From Daphnia carinata (taxonomy: Eukaryota > Arthropoda > Branchiopoda > Diplostraca > Daphniidae), in assembly GCF_022539665.2 (NCBI RefSeq), contig NC_081338.1, forward strand, positions 124,001 through 188,000: DNA of 64,000 nt, written 5' to 3'. Position 1 is the stretch's first letter; every line of letters begins with the position of its first letter. A program made the translations under genes and the position numbers. Positions 41,501 through 53,739 of this stretch are shown one piece after another. The notes beneath the pieces are model-generated. The model did no database searches and had not been told where the DNA came from. It was given only the letters and a program-made list of their open reading frames with translations.

Positions 41501-44500
41501 TCTACATTCAAACAGCATCAAATATACGTGTATTCAATGTGAATATAGTGTGATACAGTGAGTTTCAATATCTACATTCAAACAGCATCAAATATACGTG
41601 TATTCAATGTGAATATAGTGTGATACAGTGAGTTTCAATATCTACATTCAAACAGCATCAAATATACGTGTATTCAATGTGAATATAGTGTTATAGAATC
41701 AGTTTCATGATCTACATTCAAACAGCATCAAATATACGTGTATTCAATGTGAATATAGTGTTATAGAATCAGTTTCAATATCTACATTCAAACAGCATCA
41801 AATATACGTGTATTCAATGTGAATATAGTGTGATACAGTGAGTTTCAATATCTACATTCAAACAGCATCAAATATACGTGTATTCAATGTGAATATAGTA
41901 TGATACAGAATGAGTTTCAATATCTACATTCAAACAGCATCAAATATACGTGTATTCAATGTGAATATAGTGTTATAGAATCAGTGAGTTTCAATATCTA
42001 CATTCAAACAGCATCAAATATACGTGTATTCAATGTGAATATAGTGTTATAGAATCAGTTTCATGATCTACATTCAAACAGCATCAAATATACGTGTATT
42101 CAATGTGAATATAGTGTGATACAGTGAGTTTCAATATCTACATTCAAACAGCATCAAATATACGTGTATTCAATGTGAATATAGTGTTATAGAATCAGTT
42201 TTCAATATCTACATTCAAACAGCATCAAATATACGTGTATTCAATGTGAATATAGTGTTATAGAATCAGTTTCAATATCTACATTCAAACAGTATCAAAT
42301 ATACGTGTATTCAATGTGAATATAGTGTGATACAGTGAGTTTCAATATCTACATTCAAACAGCATCAAATATACGTGTATTCAATGTGAATATAGTGTTA
42401 TAGAATCAGTTTCAATATCTACATTCAAACAGCATCAAATATACGTGTATTCAATGTGAATATAGTGTGATACAGTGAGTTTCAATATCTACATTCAAAC
42501 AGCATCAAATATACGTGTATTCAATGTGAATATAGTGTTATAGAATCAGTTTCAATATCTACATTCAAACAGCATCAAATATACGTGTATTCAATGTGAA
42601 TATAGTGTTATAGAATCAGTTTCAATATCTACATTCAAACAGCATCAAATATACGTGTATTCAATGTGAATATAGTGTGATACAGTGAGTTTCAATATCT
42701 ACATTCAAACAGCATCAAATATACGTGTATTCAATGTGAATATAGTGTTATAGAATCAGTTTTTTGATCTACATTCAAACAGTATCAAATATACGTGTAT
42801 TCAATGTGAATATAGTGTTATAGAATCAGTTTCAATATCTACATTCAAACAGCATCAAATATACGTGTATTCAATGTGAATATAGTGTTATAGAATCAGT
42901 GAGTTTCAATATCTACATTCAAACAGCATCAAATATACGTGTATTCAATGTGAATATAGTGTTATAGAATCAGTTTCATATCTATTCAAACAGCATCAAA
43001 TATACGTGTATTCAATGTGAATATAGTGTTATAGAATCAGTTTCAATATCTACATTCAAACAGCATCAAATATACGTGTATTCAATGTGAATATAGTGTT
43101 ATAGAATGAGTTTCAATATCTACATTCAAACAGCATCAAATATACGTGTATTCAATGTGAATATAGTGTTATAGAATCAGTTTCAATATCTACATTCAAA
43201 CAGCATCAAATATACGTGTATTCAATGTGAATATAGTGTTATAGAATCAGTTTCATGATCTACATTCAAACAGCCTAATCTCTACGTTTATTATATGTGA
43301 ATATAGTGTTATACAGTGAGTTTCAATATCTACATTCAAACAGCATCAAATATACGTGTATTCAATGTGAATATAGTGTGATACATCAGTTTCAATATCT
43401 ACATTCAAACAGCATCAAATATACGTGTATTCAATGTGAATATAGTGTTATAGAATCAGTTCATGATCTACATTCAAACAGCATCAAATATACGTGTATT
43501 CAATGTGAATATAGTGTTATAGAATCAGTATCAATATCTACATTCAAACAGCATCAAATATACGTGTATTCAATGTGAATATAGTGTTATAGTCAGTTTC
43601 AATATCTACATTCAAACAGCATCAAATATACGTGTATTCAATGTGAATATAGTGTGATACAATCAGTTTCAATATCTACATTCAAACAGCATCAAATATA
43701 CGTGTATTCAATGTGAATATAGTGTTATAGAATCAGTTTCAATATCTACATTCAAACAGCATCAAATATACGTGTATTCAATGTGAATATAGTGTGATAC
43801 AGTGAGTTTCAATATCTACATTCAAACAGCATCAAATATACGTGTATTCAATGTGAATATAGTATGATACAGTGAGTTTCAATATCTACATTCAAACAGC
43901 ATCAAATATACGTGTATTCAATGTGAATATAGTGTTATAGAATCAGTTTCAATATCTACATTCAAACAGCATCAAATATACGTGTATTCAATGTGAATAT
44001 AGTATGATACAGTGAGTTTCAATATCTACATTCAAACAGCATCAAATATACGTGTATTCAATGTGAATATAGTGTGATACAGTGAGTTTCAATATCTACA
44101 TTCAAACAGCATCAAATATACGTGTATTCAATGTGAATATAGTGTTATAGAATCAGTTTCATATCTACATTCAAACAGCATCAAATATACGTGTATTCAA
44201 TGTGAATATAGTGTGATACAGTGAGTTTCAATATCTACATTCAAACAGCATCAAATATACGTGTATTCAATGTGAATATAGTGTTATAGAGTCAGTTTCA
44301 ATATCTACATTCAAACAGCATCAAATATACGTGTATTCAATGTGAATATAGTGTTATAGAATCAGTTTCAATATCTACATTCAAACAGCATCAAATATAC
44401 GTGTATTCAATGTGAATATAGTGTTATACATGAGTTTCAATATCTACATTCAAACAGCATCAAATATACGTGTATTCAATGTGAATATAGTGTGATATAG

Positions 44501-47475
44501 AATCAGTTTCATATCTACATTCAAACAGCATCAAATATACGTGTATTCAATGTGAATATAGTGTTATAGAATCAGTTTCATGATCTACATTCAAACAGTA
44601 TCAAATATACGTGTATTCAATGTGAATATAGTGTGATACAGTGAGTTTCAATATCTACATTCAAACAGCATCAAATATACGTGTATTCAATGTGAATATA
44701 GTGTTATAGAATCAGTTTCAATATCTAAATTCAAACAGTCAAATATACGTGTATTCAATGTGAATATAGTGTTATAGAATCAGTTTCAATATCTACATTC
44801 AAACAGCATCAAATATACGTGTATTCAATGTGAATATAGTATGATACAGTGAGTTTCAATATCTACATTCAAACAGCATCAAATATACGTGTATTCAATG
44901 TGAATATAGTATTATAGAATCAGTTTCATGATCTACATTCAAACAGTATCAAATATACGTGTATTCAATGTGAATATAGTGTTATAGAATCAGTTTCAAT
45001 ATCTACATTCAAACAGCATCAAATATACGTGTATTCAATGTGAATATAGTGTTATAGAATCAGTTTCAATATCTACATTCAAACAGCATCAAATATACGT
45101 GTATTCAATGTGAATATAGTGTGATAGAATCAGTTTCATATCTACATTCAAACAGCATCAAATATACGTGTATTCAATGTGAATATAGTGTTATAGAATC
45201 AGTTTCATGATCTACATTCAAACAGTATCAAATATACGTGTATTCAATGTGAATATAGTGTTATAGTATCAGTTTCATTATCTTCATTCAAACAGCATCA
45301 AATATACGTGTATTCAATGTGAATATAGTGTGATACAGTGAGTTTCAATATCTACATTCAAACAGCATCAAATATACGTGTATTCAATGTGAATATAGTG
45401 TTATAGAATCAGTTTCATGATCTACATTCAAACAGCATCAAATATACGTGTATTCAATGTGAATATAGTGTTATAGAATCAGTTTCATGATCTACATTCA
45501 AACAGTATCAAATATACGTGTATTCAATGTGAATATAGTATGATACAGTGAGTTTCAATATCTACATTCAAACAGCATCAAATATACGTGTATTCAATGT
45601 GAATATAGTGTTATAGAATCAGTTTCATGATCTACATTCAAACAGCATCAAATATACGTGTATTCAATGTGAATATAGTGTTATAGAATCAGTTTCATGA
45701 TCTACATTCAAACAGTATCAAATATACGTGTATTCAATGTGAATATAGTGTTATAGTATCAGTTTCATGATCTACATTCAAACAGCATCAAATATACGTG
45801 TATTCAATGTGAATATAGTGTTATAGAATCAGTTTCATGATCTACATTCAAACAGTATCAAATATACGTGTATTCAATGTGAATATAGTATGATACAGTG
45901 AGTTTCAATATCTACATTCAAACAGCATCAAATATACGTGTATTCAATGTGAATATAGTGTTATAGAATCAGTTTCATGATCTACATTCAAACAGTATCA
46001 AATATACGTGTATTCAATGTGAATATAGTGTTATACAGTGAGTTTCAATATCTACATTCAAACAGCATCAAATATACGTGTATTCAATGTGAATATGGCA
46101 TTATAGAATCAGTTTCATGATCTACATTCAAACAGTATCAAATATACGTGTATTCAATGTGAATATAGTATGATACAGTGAGTTTCAATATCTACATTCA
46201 AACAGCATCAAATATACGTGTATTCAATGTGAATATAGTGTTATAGAATCAGTTTCAATATCTACATTCAAACAGCATCAAATATACGTGTATTCAATGT
46301 GAATATAGTGTTATAGAATCAGTTTCATGATCTACATTCAAACAGTATCAAATATACGTGTATTCAATGTGAATATAGTGTTATAGAATCAGTTTCATGA
46401 TCTACATTCAAACAGTATCAAATATACGTGTATTCAATGTGAATATAGTGTTATAGAGTCAGTTTCAATATCTACATTCAAACAGCATCAAATATACGTG
46501 TATTCAATGTGAATATAGTGTTATAGAATCAGTTTCAATATCTACATTCAAACAGCATCAAATATACGTGTATTCAATGTGAATATAGTGTTATACAATC
46601 AGTTTCAATATCTACATTCAAACAGCATCAAATATACGTGTATTCAATGTGAATATAGTGTTATAGAATCAGTTTCAATGATCTACATTCAAACAGTATC
46701 AAATATACGTGTATTCAATGTGAATATGAGTTTCAATATCTACATTCAAACAGCATCAAATATACGTGTATTCAATGTGAATATAGTATGATACAGTGAG
46801 TTTCAATATCTACATTCAAACAGCATCAAATATACGTGTATTCAATGTGAATATAGTGTTATACAATCAGTTTCATATCTACATTCAAACAGCATCAAAT
46901 ATACGTGTATTCAATGTGAATATAGTGTTATAGAATCAGTTTCATGATCTACATTCAAACAGCATCAAATATACGTGTATTCAATGTGAATATAGTGTTA
47001 TAGTATCAGTTTCATGATCAACATTCAAACAGTATCAAATATACGTGTATTCAATGTGAATATAGAATGATACAGTGAGTTTCAATACCTACATTCAAAT
47101 AGCATCAAATATACGTGTATTCAATGTGAATATAGTGTTATAGAATCAGTTTCAATCTACATTCAAACAGTATCAAATATACGTGTATTCAATGTGAATA
47201 TAGTATGATACAGTGAGTTTCAATATCTACATTCAAACAGTATCAAATATACGTGTATTCAATGTGAATATAGTGTTATAGAATCAGTTTCATGAACTAC
47301 ATTCAAACAGTATCAATTATACGTGTATTCAATGTGAATATAGTGTTATAGAATCAGTTTCATGTTCTACATTCAAACAGTATCAAATATACGTGTATTC
47401 AATGTGAATATAGTATGATGCAGTGAGTTTAAAGGAAATATTGTTGAGGTTTTCGAACCTTACTCCAAGTATTTG

Positions 47476-47565
47476 AATGTCATGCGGTTCCTATTCGACC
47501 AATGGTAAGAGGTACGGAAAAGGAGAAAGCAAAATGTTAAGCCTAGCCAGAGTCAGTTGAAGTTT
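47476..47565 (+). repeat. Terminal module, left copy
   Basis: Contains 'cgaccaatgg', an 'aaaaggagaaag' stretch and 'gttaagcctagccag...cagttgaa', in the same order as a module found twice at the right end of the block (about 51970-52090 and 52180-52255). The copies are diverged but collinear. Confidence 0.65.
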
Positions 47566-47713
47566 TACTTCGTTTGTGTTAGAAATTCTTAAACAACTTG
47601 TTCTTTGTTATCTGATGATGGGTCAAGAACGAATCGGCAAACGAACGATCAGTCGTCAGTTGGACAACAACGTTGATTTAGCATTACGCTGATGAAATTG
47701 CAAAAGCTTCTGT

Positions 47714-47888
47714 TTAGAAATCGTACTCATTGAAGTTTAACATGTCCCCTTCTCGTAGGTGAACAATTTCCGAAATCCACTGTAAAATGCCAATTGGGTC
47801 GGGAGCGTAAACGTTACCTGAAGCAATACTGCAATAATCGAAAATAAAATGAGAATACTGGATGTTGTCACTTGCTCGATTGTGAACC
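47714..47888 (-). pseudogene. Possible terminal exon or exon relic, unknown
   Basis: On the minus strand a splice-acceptor-like 'tttcttttaacag' is followed at 47888 by an open frame of 57 codons to a TAA at 47714-47716. Part of it reads 'NVYAPDPIGILQWISEIVHL', with ordinary amino-acid variety. I recognise no domain, no partner exon is evident, and the acceptor pattern is easy to find by chance in AT-rich DNA. It may be a captured gene fragment or noise. Confidence 0.2.
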
Positions 47889-47914
47889 CTGTTAAAAGAA
47901 ATGTTGACAGTCAA

Positions 47915-48267
47915 GAGCTTAAAGCTAAATGTTTAACTCGTTGACTGCTGATATGCACCTCAAACGTAAGACATCGTTTCTCTAGAAGGTATAATAGTTC
48001 CAGAAGATTTAATTTCTCTGCCGTGTAATTGAAAACAAAGCGTGATTGTAAAATTTTCAGCGAGCACATGTGAGTTTGCAAATTTCAGATATTCGCCATT
48101 AGTTTTGAAATATAGGCAGTGTCCTATTATGGAACTACAACATCATTGTTAAAATGGAATGGATCTGGAGATGCAGCTAGTTTTTTTTTTTTTTTTAAAT
48201 TTGTTTTTAATTTATTTTTTATCAATTTCCATTCAATAAGGTACCTGTTGAATAATAAATATTGCAA
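47915..48267. other. Unique spacer, no recognised content
   Basis: About 350 bp of AT-rich sequence with a run of about 17 T near 48181. I see no gene, no satellite and only weak similarity to the ~400-bp repeat that follows. Confidence 0.5.
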
Positions 48268-51200
48268 GCTTTAAGTCAAATGTGATTTGTTGAGTGCTTC
48301 GAAACTGCGAGTTAGACATTTCTTTTGGTTGATCAGCAGTCCATCCTCGCGCAGCTTTTCACTTTGAAAGTTGCGAATGAAAGTATGCTTCAGAAATTTG
48401 CAGGATGCAACTCAAACATATGCTTCGTTTGTTCACCTGTAAACAGGAGAAAATTTGTGATCTTCAGATTAAGCCACCGTCTTCTTTTTAATCTTAACAA
48501 CAGTCACATAGAGAATGAAAACAATAACGCATGTTAAAATACAACTGAAGTGATAAATGCAGATCCCCTTCATCTGGGGGACGTTAAAAAACTGAATGCT
48601 GTTGGTTAACAGTAGCGCACTTGTTGAGTGGTATGCTGTGCATGTTTAAATGAGCTATTTGTTGACATAAGCACTGAAAGCTTTATGTCATATGTGACTG
48701 GTTGAATGCTTTGTACGTATGACTTTCAAATTTCTTGCAGTTTAGTGGTGGTTTAGCTTAGCTTAGTTTAGGCATCCTTTTGGGCGAGCGCAGAAGTCAA
48801 AGAAAACTGCTGTCCCTGGTTGAAACGCAGATCCTTATGTGTTGGTTACGTGGCAGTCACACTTGTCACCCGGAAGTTCAACCAATTCTGTACAAATGTA
48901 ATTGAGGCCTTCGATGAAATGGCATACACAGTTTGCTGAGGAGTACACTGCAGAATAGAGATCTAGCCGCAGAATGCTATCAGCTGTTCCAGTGAAAAAC
49001 TTCGGTGAAAAACAGGAATACAAAAATATGTGGTAAAAAACGTTTAACACAACCAGTTAATAGCTATAGTGAAAATGCACAGTGCCTTCGCCAGCAAGGT
49101 TTGAAAAAATTGAACGTTGTTGGTTGAGGTTGGTGGAACTTGTTGAATGCTAAAATCTGGACGTTTTAATGAGGCAACTGTTGACAAATGAACACAGAAA
49201 GCTTTAAATCAAAGGTGATTTGTCTAGTGCTTTGCACCTTTGAGTTTGAAATTTGTTTTCATTAATCATCAGTCTGAACTGGAACGGAAATGGAGAGCCC
49301 TATCCCATGTACTGGTTTGACAAAGTTGAACGCCGTTGTTTGATTTAGCGGAAGTTGTCAAATGCCAACCTCTCCACGTTTCAGTGAGGCACCTATTAGC
49401 AAATAACCAGAGGTAGCTATAAATAAAATGTCACTTGTTGAGTGCTTGACACCTGTGAATTTGGTATTTCTTTTAGTTGATCAACAGTCCGTCTTCGCGT
49501 AGCTCTTCACTTCGAAAATTGCAAATGGAGTGTGCCTGTGAAAATTGCAGTATGCAACTCAACGAATTCTCCATCTGTAAACATGAGAACATGTGTGATC
49601 TTCAAATTAAAAAAACGATTTTTTGAAAACGTAAACAACAGCCAAACGGTAAACCAAAACCACAAAGTATGTTGAGAAAGAACTGAAGCGGAAGTGTATA
49701 TCCTTTACCTGGATGGGTTGGCAAAGTTAAACTCTGTTGATTGAGGATGGTGGAACTCACTGCATGCCAACATCTGCACGTTTCAATGAGGCACCTGTTA
49801 ATAAGTAACTACTGAAAGCTTGAAATGAAACGTGACTTGTTGAATTCTTGACACCTGTGAGATTGTTGTTTCTTGTAGTCGATCAGCAGTCCATTCCGGC
49901 GTAGATCTTCACTTTCAATGTTGCAAATGAACTTGGCCAGTGAAATTTGCAGAATGCAAATCAATGAATGCCTCATCTGTAAACGTGAGAAAATTTGTGA
50001 TCTTCAAAGAAGTCACTATGTCTTTGTGTAAACGCATACAACAGCCAATTGATAAACAGAAGCACCACAACACTTTAAAATGGAACTGATGTGGAAATGC
50101 ACAGCCCTTTACCTGAAATGTGTCGAAAAAGTTGCACACCATAGGTTGAGAATGGTAGTACTTGTTGAACCTCAATATCTGCCCGTATCAATGAGGTTTC
50201 TAATTACAAATGAACATTGAAAGGCTTACGTCAAACGTGACTAATTGATGCTGCTATCTACCTATGCCGATGACATTTCTTTTAGTGGACCAGCAATCCA
50301 TCCTAATATTGCTTTTCCCTCTCGGAGTTGCAAATGAAGCGTGTCTCCTAAATTTGCAGATTGCAATTCAAGGGAATGCTTCACCTATAAACGGGAAAAT
50401 TTGAGGATTTTAGATGAAGCCACTGTCTGTTGGTAAATTAAAACAGCAAAGCAGTGGAAGAAAACATAAACGGACGTTAAAATAGAACTGAAGGTAAAAA
50501 TGCTCAGCCCTTTCATATGGAAGGTGTTGGAAAAGACTGAATTCTGTTGGTTTATTAGGGTATTACTTGTTGATTGCGTAAACGTGCATGTTTGAATCAG
50601 CTACCTGTTGACGAATAAACCCTGAGAGCTTCAAGTCATACGTGACTGGTTTAGTGCTTTGCACCTGTGAGTCTCACGGGTTTGTTGTAGTTTAGTAGGA
50701 GTTTAGTTTAGTTTTGGCACCCTTTTCGCAAGCCCAGACGTCAAGAAAAACCCATAACACCTGGTTAAAAACAGTTATTACCTGGTTGTAAACGCGTTCT
50801 AAACAATTGGCTTAAAGAAATCGGTTACCCTGGTCAGTTAACAGCTGAGAATACCGAGCTCTTTCGCCTGGAAAATATTGAAAAAGTTGAGCGCAGTTGG
50901 TTTAGTGTGGCGGAATTTGTTGAATGCCCGCTTCAATGAGGCACCTGTTGACAAAAAACCACTGAAAGCTTTCAATAAAACTTGACTTGTTTGAATGTTT
51001 AATACCTGTGCGTTTGGCATATCTTTTGATCGGACAATAATCCATCCTTGCGTATTACTTCACTTTCAAAGTTGCAAATGAAGTGGGCCTGAGAAATGTG
51101 CAAAATGCAACTCAAGTAATACTTCACCTGTAATTAGAAAATTTGTGTGATTCAGATGAAGCCACACTATCTTTTTGTGAACGTAAACAGTAGTCTATTG

Positions 51201-51480
51201 CTTACCATACCATAGCAACACCTGTTGAAGGAGAACTGAAGTGGAAGTGCAGAGCTTGTTCACCTGAAATGGGTTGACAAAGTTCAACACTGTTCGTTGA
51301 GGACAGTGGTTCCTTTGGAATGCTTATCTGTGCAGGTTTGAGGTACCTGTTGAAAAATAAATGTTGAATACCTTAAGCCAAACATGTCTTGTTAAACTTT
51401 ATGTAAAAGATTACTATCGTGCACCAGTAGTGCTGTACACCTATAAGGTGGCATTGCCTTTTGTTGATCAAATGTGAGCG
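48260..51480 (-). repeat. Degenerate ~400-bp tandem repeat, about eight copies
   Basis: A conserved segment 'gctttaagtcaaatgtgact...gttga-tgctt' followed by a 'tttcttttagttgatcagca' box recurs at about 48268, 48675, 49200, 49413, 49815, 50222, 50620, 50968 and 51375. Most intervals are 398-407 bp, with exceptions (525, 213, 348). A second conserved piece, 'gttgcaaatgaa...ctgtaaac', occurs at about 48371, 49517, 49918, 50327 and 51072. Copies are too diverged for recent homogenisation. Two copies (from 48741 and 50686) share an extra stretch with 'ggcacccttttcg', about 1945 bp apart, hinting at an older five-unit higher-order repeat. Confidence 0.8.
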
Positions 51481-51969
51481 AAAGAAAATTGTAATCTTCA
51501 GGTGATGCCACTGCCGTTCTGAAATGTACGCAACAGTCAATTAGTCAACACAAACATTGACCCATCTAAAAATTAAACTGAATTAGAAATGCCAAGCCCG
51601 TTCAACTGGACAATGTTGAAAAAGTTGAACAACGTTAACTTGAGGGTAATGGCACTTGTTGCAAGCTAATATCTGCAAATAAGTTTTACAAATTTGAATG
51701 TAGGATGTTACCTGTTTAAATGAGCAGGGAAAAAAAAAACATTTTCTAGTACAACACATCCAATGGCTGACTTTTGGGAGAGCTAAGAGACATCAAAAGA
51801 AACCACTGGCAACTGAATTATCACCTGTTTAAATGAAAATTATATTGAAACAAACAGAAATGTTGAATTTTGGAAAAAATTGTGGTATAAGAAATCGCTT
51901 ACCATAGTTAAAATATGACAGCAGGACGTTTTTGTCTCCGTCGTTTGGTAGCTGAATTTCGTCTGACGT

Positions 51970-52320
51970 CAATGTGTCAATGATGGTAAAAACGGATTGC
52001 TAAAATGCGGAATGTGGTGATTGGAAATGACTAAAAAAAGGGAAAACATAAAACGGGAAAAAGCTAGCTTAGCCGTAGGCAGGTCGAATTTTTTTTCAGG
52101 TAGTCGAACCTTTTTTCAGGTAGTCGAACCTTTTTCAGGTAGTCGAACCTTTTTACAGGTAGAAAAAAAAACACGTGATGTCAATACGACCAATGATTAA
52201 ACGGATGGCAAAAGGGAAGGAAAAGGTTAAGCTTTGCCAAAGGCAGTTTAAACCTTTTTTCAGGTAGTCGAACCTTTTTTCAGGTAGTTGAACCTTTTTC
52301 CAGGTAGAAAAAAATCACGT
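51970..52320 (+). repeat. Terminal module (two right copies) with ~20-bp 'caggtagtcgaacc' minisatellite
   Basis: Two tandem copies of the module seen at 47476-47565, each followed by a short array of 'tttttcaggtagtcgaacc': about four to five units at 52083-52162 and three at 52250-52308. Both arrays end in an A-run and 'cacgtga'. Confidence 0.75.
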
Positions 52321-52440
52321 GACTGCACACGAAACAATCACTGCGTGCGCACGCCGTTAGGTTTTCCGGACAAACACACAGACAGATACACAAACAAACT
52401 CCACCCACAAATAGACCTTTGGCTTTTATAAAGAGAGTAG
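52321..52440 (+). other. Right tail of the block, possible 3' end of a transposable element
   Basis: Contains 'ggttttccggacaaacacac', a run of ACA/GACA, and a final 'ggcttttataaagagagtag' directly against satellite. ACA-rich stretches ending in an AT-rich short tail resemble the 3' ends of some RTE-type non-LTR elements, but I cannot confirm a family from sequence alone. Confidence 0.3.
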
Positions 52441-53260
52441 ATTGAATACACGTATATTTGATACTGTTTGAATGTAGATAATGAAACTGATTCTATAACA
52501 CTATATTCACATTGAATACACGTATATTTGATGCTGTTTGAATGTAGATATTGAAACTCACTGTATCATACTATATTCACATTGAATACACGTATATTTG
52601 ATACTGTTTCAATGTAGATCATGAAACTGATTCTATAACACTATATTCACATTGAATACACGTATATTTGATGCTGTTTGAATGTATATAGTGAAACTCA
52701 CTGTATCATACTATATTCACATTGAATACACGTATATTTGATGCTGTTTGAATGTAGATATTGAAACTCACTGTATCATACTATATTCACATTGAATACA
52801 CGTATATTTGATGCTGTTTGAATGTAGATATTGAAACTCACTGTATCATACTATATTCACACTGAATACACGTATATTTGATACTGTTTGAATGTAGATC
52901 ATGAAACTGATTCTATAACACTATATTCACATTGAATACACGTATATTTGATGCTGTTTGAATGTAGATATTAAAACTCACTGTATCATACTATATTCAC
53001 ATTGAATACACGTATATTTGATACTGTTTGAATGTAGATCATGAAACTGATTCTATAACACTATATTCACATTGAATACACGTATATTTGATGCTGTTTG
53101 AATGTAGATATTGAAACTCACTGTATCATACTATATTCACATTGAATACACGTATATTTGATACTGTTTGAATGTAGATATTGAAACTGTATCATCTATA
53201 TTCACATTGATATTTGATGCTGTTTGAATGTAGATTTTGAAACTACTGTATCATATATAT
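52441..53260 (+). repeat. 70-bp satellite, A2/B dimers
   Basis: About twelve monomers, back in the plus orientation, mostly alternating A2 ('tatcatac') and B. The last two or three monomers before the gypsy element are damaged by small deletions (for example near 53185 and 53210). Confidence 0.97.
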
Positions 53261-53388
53261 TGTAACGATCACGGGAGTAACTGTTTATTACAGGGTTTTA
53301 ACCAACACAACATATATTTCACATTGAATACACATATATTTGATGCTGTTTGAATGTAGATTTTGAAACTCACTGTATCATACTATAT
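53261..53388 (-). repeat. Duplicated LTR terminus plus one satellite monomer at the gypsy left end
   Basis: 53261-53308 is the first ~48 bases of the LTR (TGTAACG...). It is followed by one plus-strand satellite monomer (to 53388) and then the LTR start again at 53389. The monomer carries the same 'gtagattttg' variant as the monomer just before 53261 (126-128 bp apart). The unit [satellite monomer + LTR end] has therefore been tandemly duplicated after insertion. Confidence 0.85.
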
Positions 53389-53728
53389 TGTAACGAAAAG
53401 GGTTTTAACCAACACGGCCAACTACACAAGGCGTCACTAAAAGGGTAAACATAAAAAGAAAGGAATAACTGCTTACACTAAAAACAGACTAACACGACTG
53501 ACTCACGACTGACCAGACTACTCCCTGCCTGACTACTCTGCCCGGGTTTTTCATCGTTCGCATCTTCCGCCCATCCAAGGCTAAAACGATCGGATGGAGA
53601 AAGACGACCATTCCCGACGGAAGGTGAGTCTCCCCGTTACAGCTATAACGGAGGGTGAGAACGGGCGTTGAAGCTCTCTCTCACGCCATTCTCGTATTTC
53701 GCGAACTAGTAAGAAACCATTCGCTACA
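53389..53728 (-). repeat. Gypsy 3' LTR (left end in window)
   Basis: 340 bp matching the 391-bp 5' LTR. The difference is mainly two deletions: about 28 bases just inside TGTAACG, and about 25 bases near 53483. The terminal ...CGCTACA is intact. The duplicated fragment at 53261-53308 retains the sequence lost in the first deletion. Confidence 0.92.
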
Positions 53729-53739
53729 TCCCCCTCTTC
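53729..53739 (-). promoter_or_regulatory. Gypsy polypurine tract
   Basis: Minus strand GAAGAGGGGGA, directly upstream of the 3' LTR, the standard primer site for plus-strand DNA synthesis. Confidence 0.85.

Larger units (their letters stand above)
17442..47430 (-). repeat. 70-bp satellite array, central 30-kb block, reversed
   Basis: About 428 monomers, all reading 'ttcaatgtgaatatagt...' on the plus strand, opposite to the arrays at both ends of the window. Composition changes along it. From about 17.8 to 26.3 kb it is mostly A2/B dimers with long higher-order units, 26.4-28.0 kb is very uniform A1 trimers, and 28.1-35 kb is A2/B again. From 35 to 39 kb it is mixed, 39.2-44.2 kb is dominated by A1 and A/B hybrids ('atagaatcagtttcaatatc'), and 44.2-47.4 kb is mixed with B. 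Occasional truncated monomers mark exchange points, such as a 17-bp loss near 17561. No gene is supported anywhere in it. Confidence 0.98.
47431..52440. other. Non-satellite 5-kb block between oppositely oriented satellite arrays
   Basis: Sequence of ordinary complexity that shares nothing with the 70-bp satellite. It contains a degenerate ~400-bp tandem repeat over most of its length, a ~90-bp module near both ends, a ~20-bp minisatellite at the right, and a right tail rich in ACA/GACA. No long open frame exists. The satellite runs minus on the left and plus on the right, and breaks at different phases on the two sides, so it is not a simple insertion with a target duplication. I cannot name it as a known element. 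Confidence 0.8.

Noticed and set aside
31121..46791. Plus-strand open frames of 64-93 codons in the central array (for example 43297-43578)
   Set aside because: Same satellite artefact on the other strand; length depends only on private variants that remove a stop.
48325..48537. A 70-codon plus-strand frame in the 5-kb block
   Set aside because: It lies in one copy of the degenerate ~400-bp repeat and is not kept open in the other copies.
52321..52440. Calling the 5-kb block a specific non-LTR or Helitron family
   Set aside because: Only the right tail is suggestive; there is no reverse transcriptase, helicase, diagnostic terminus or target duplication.
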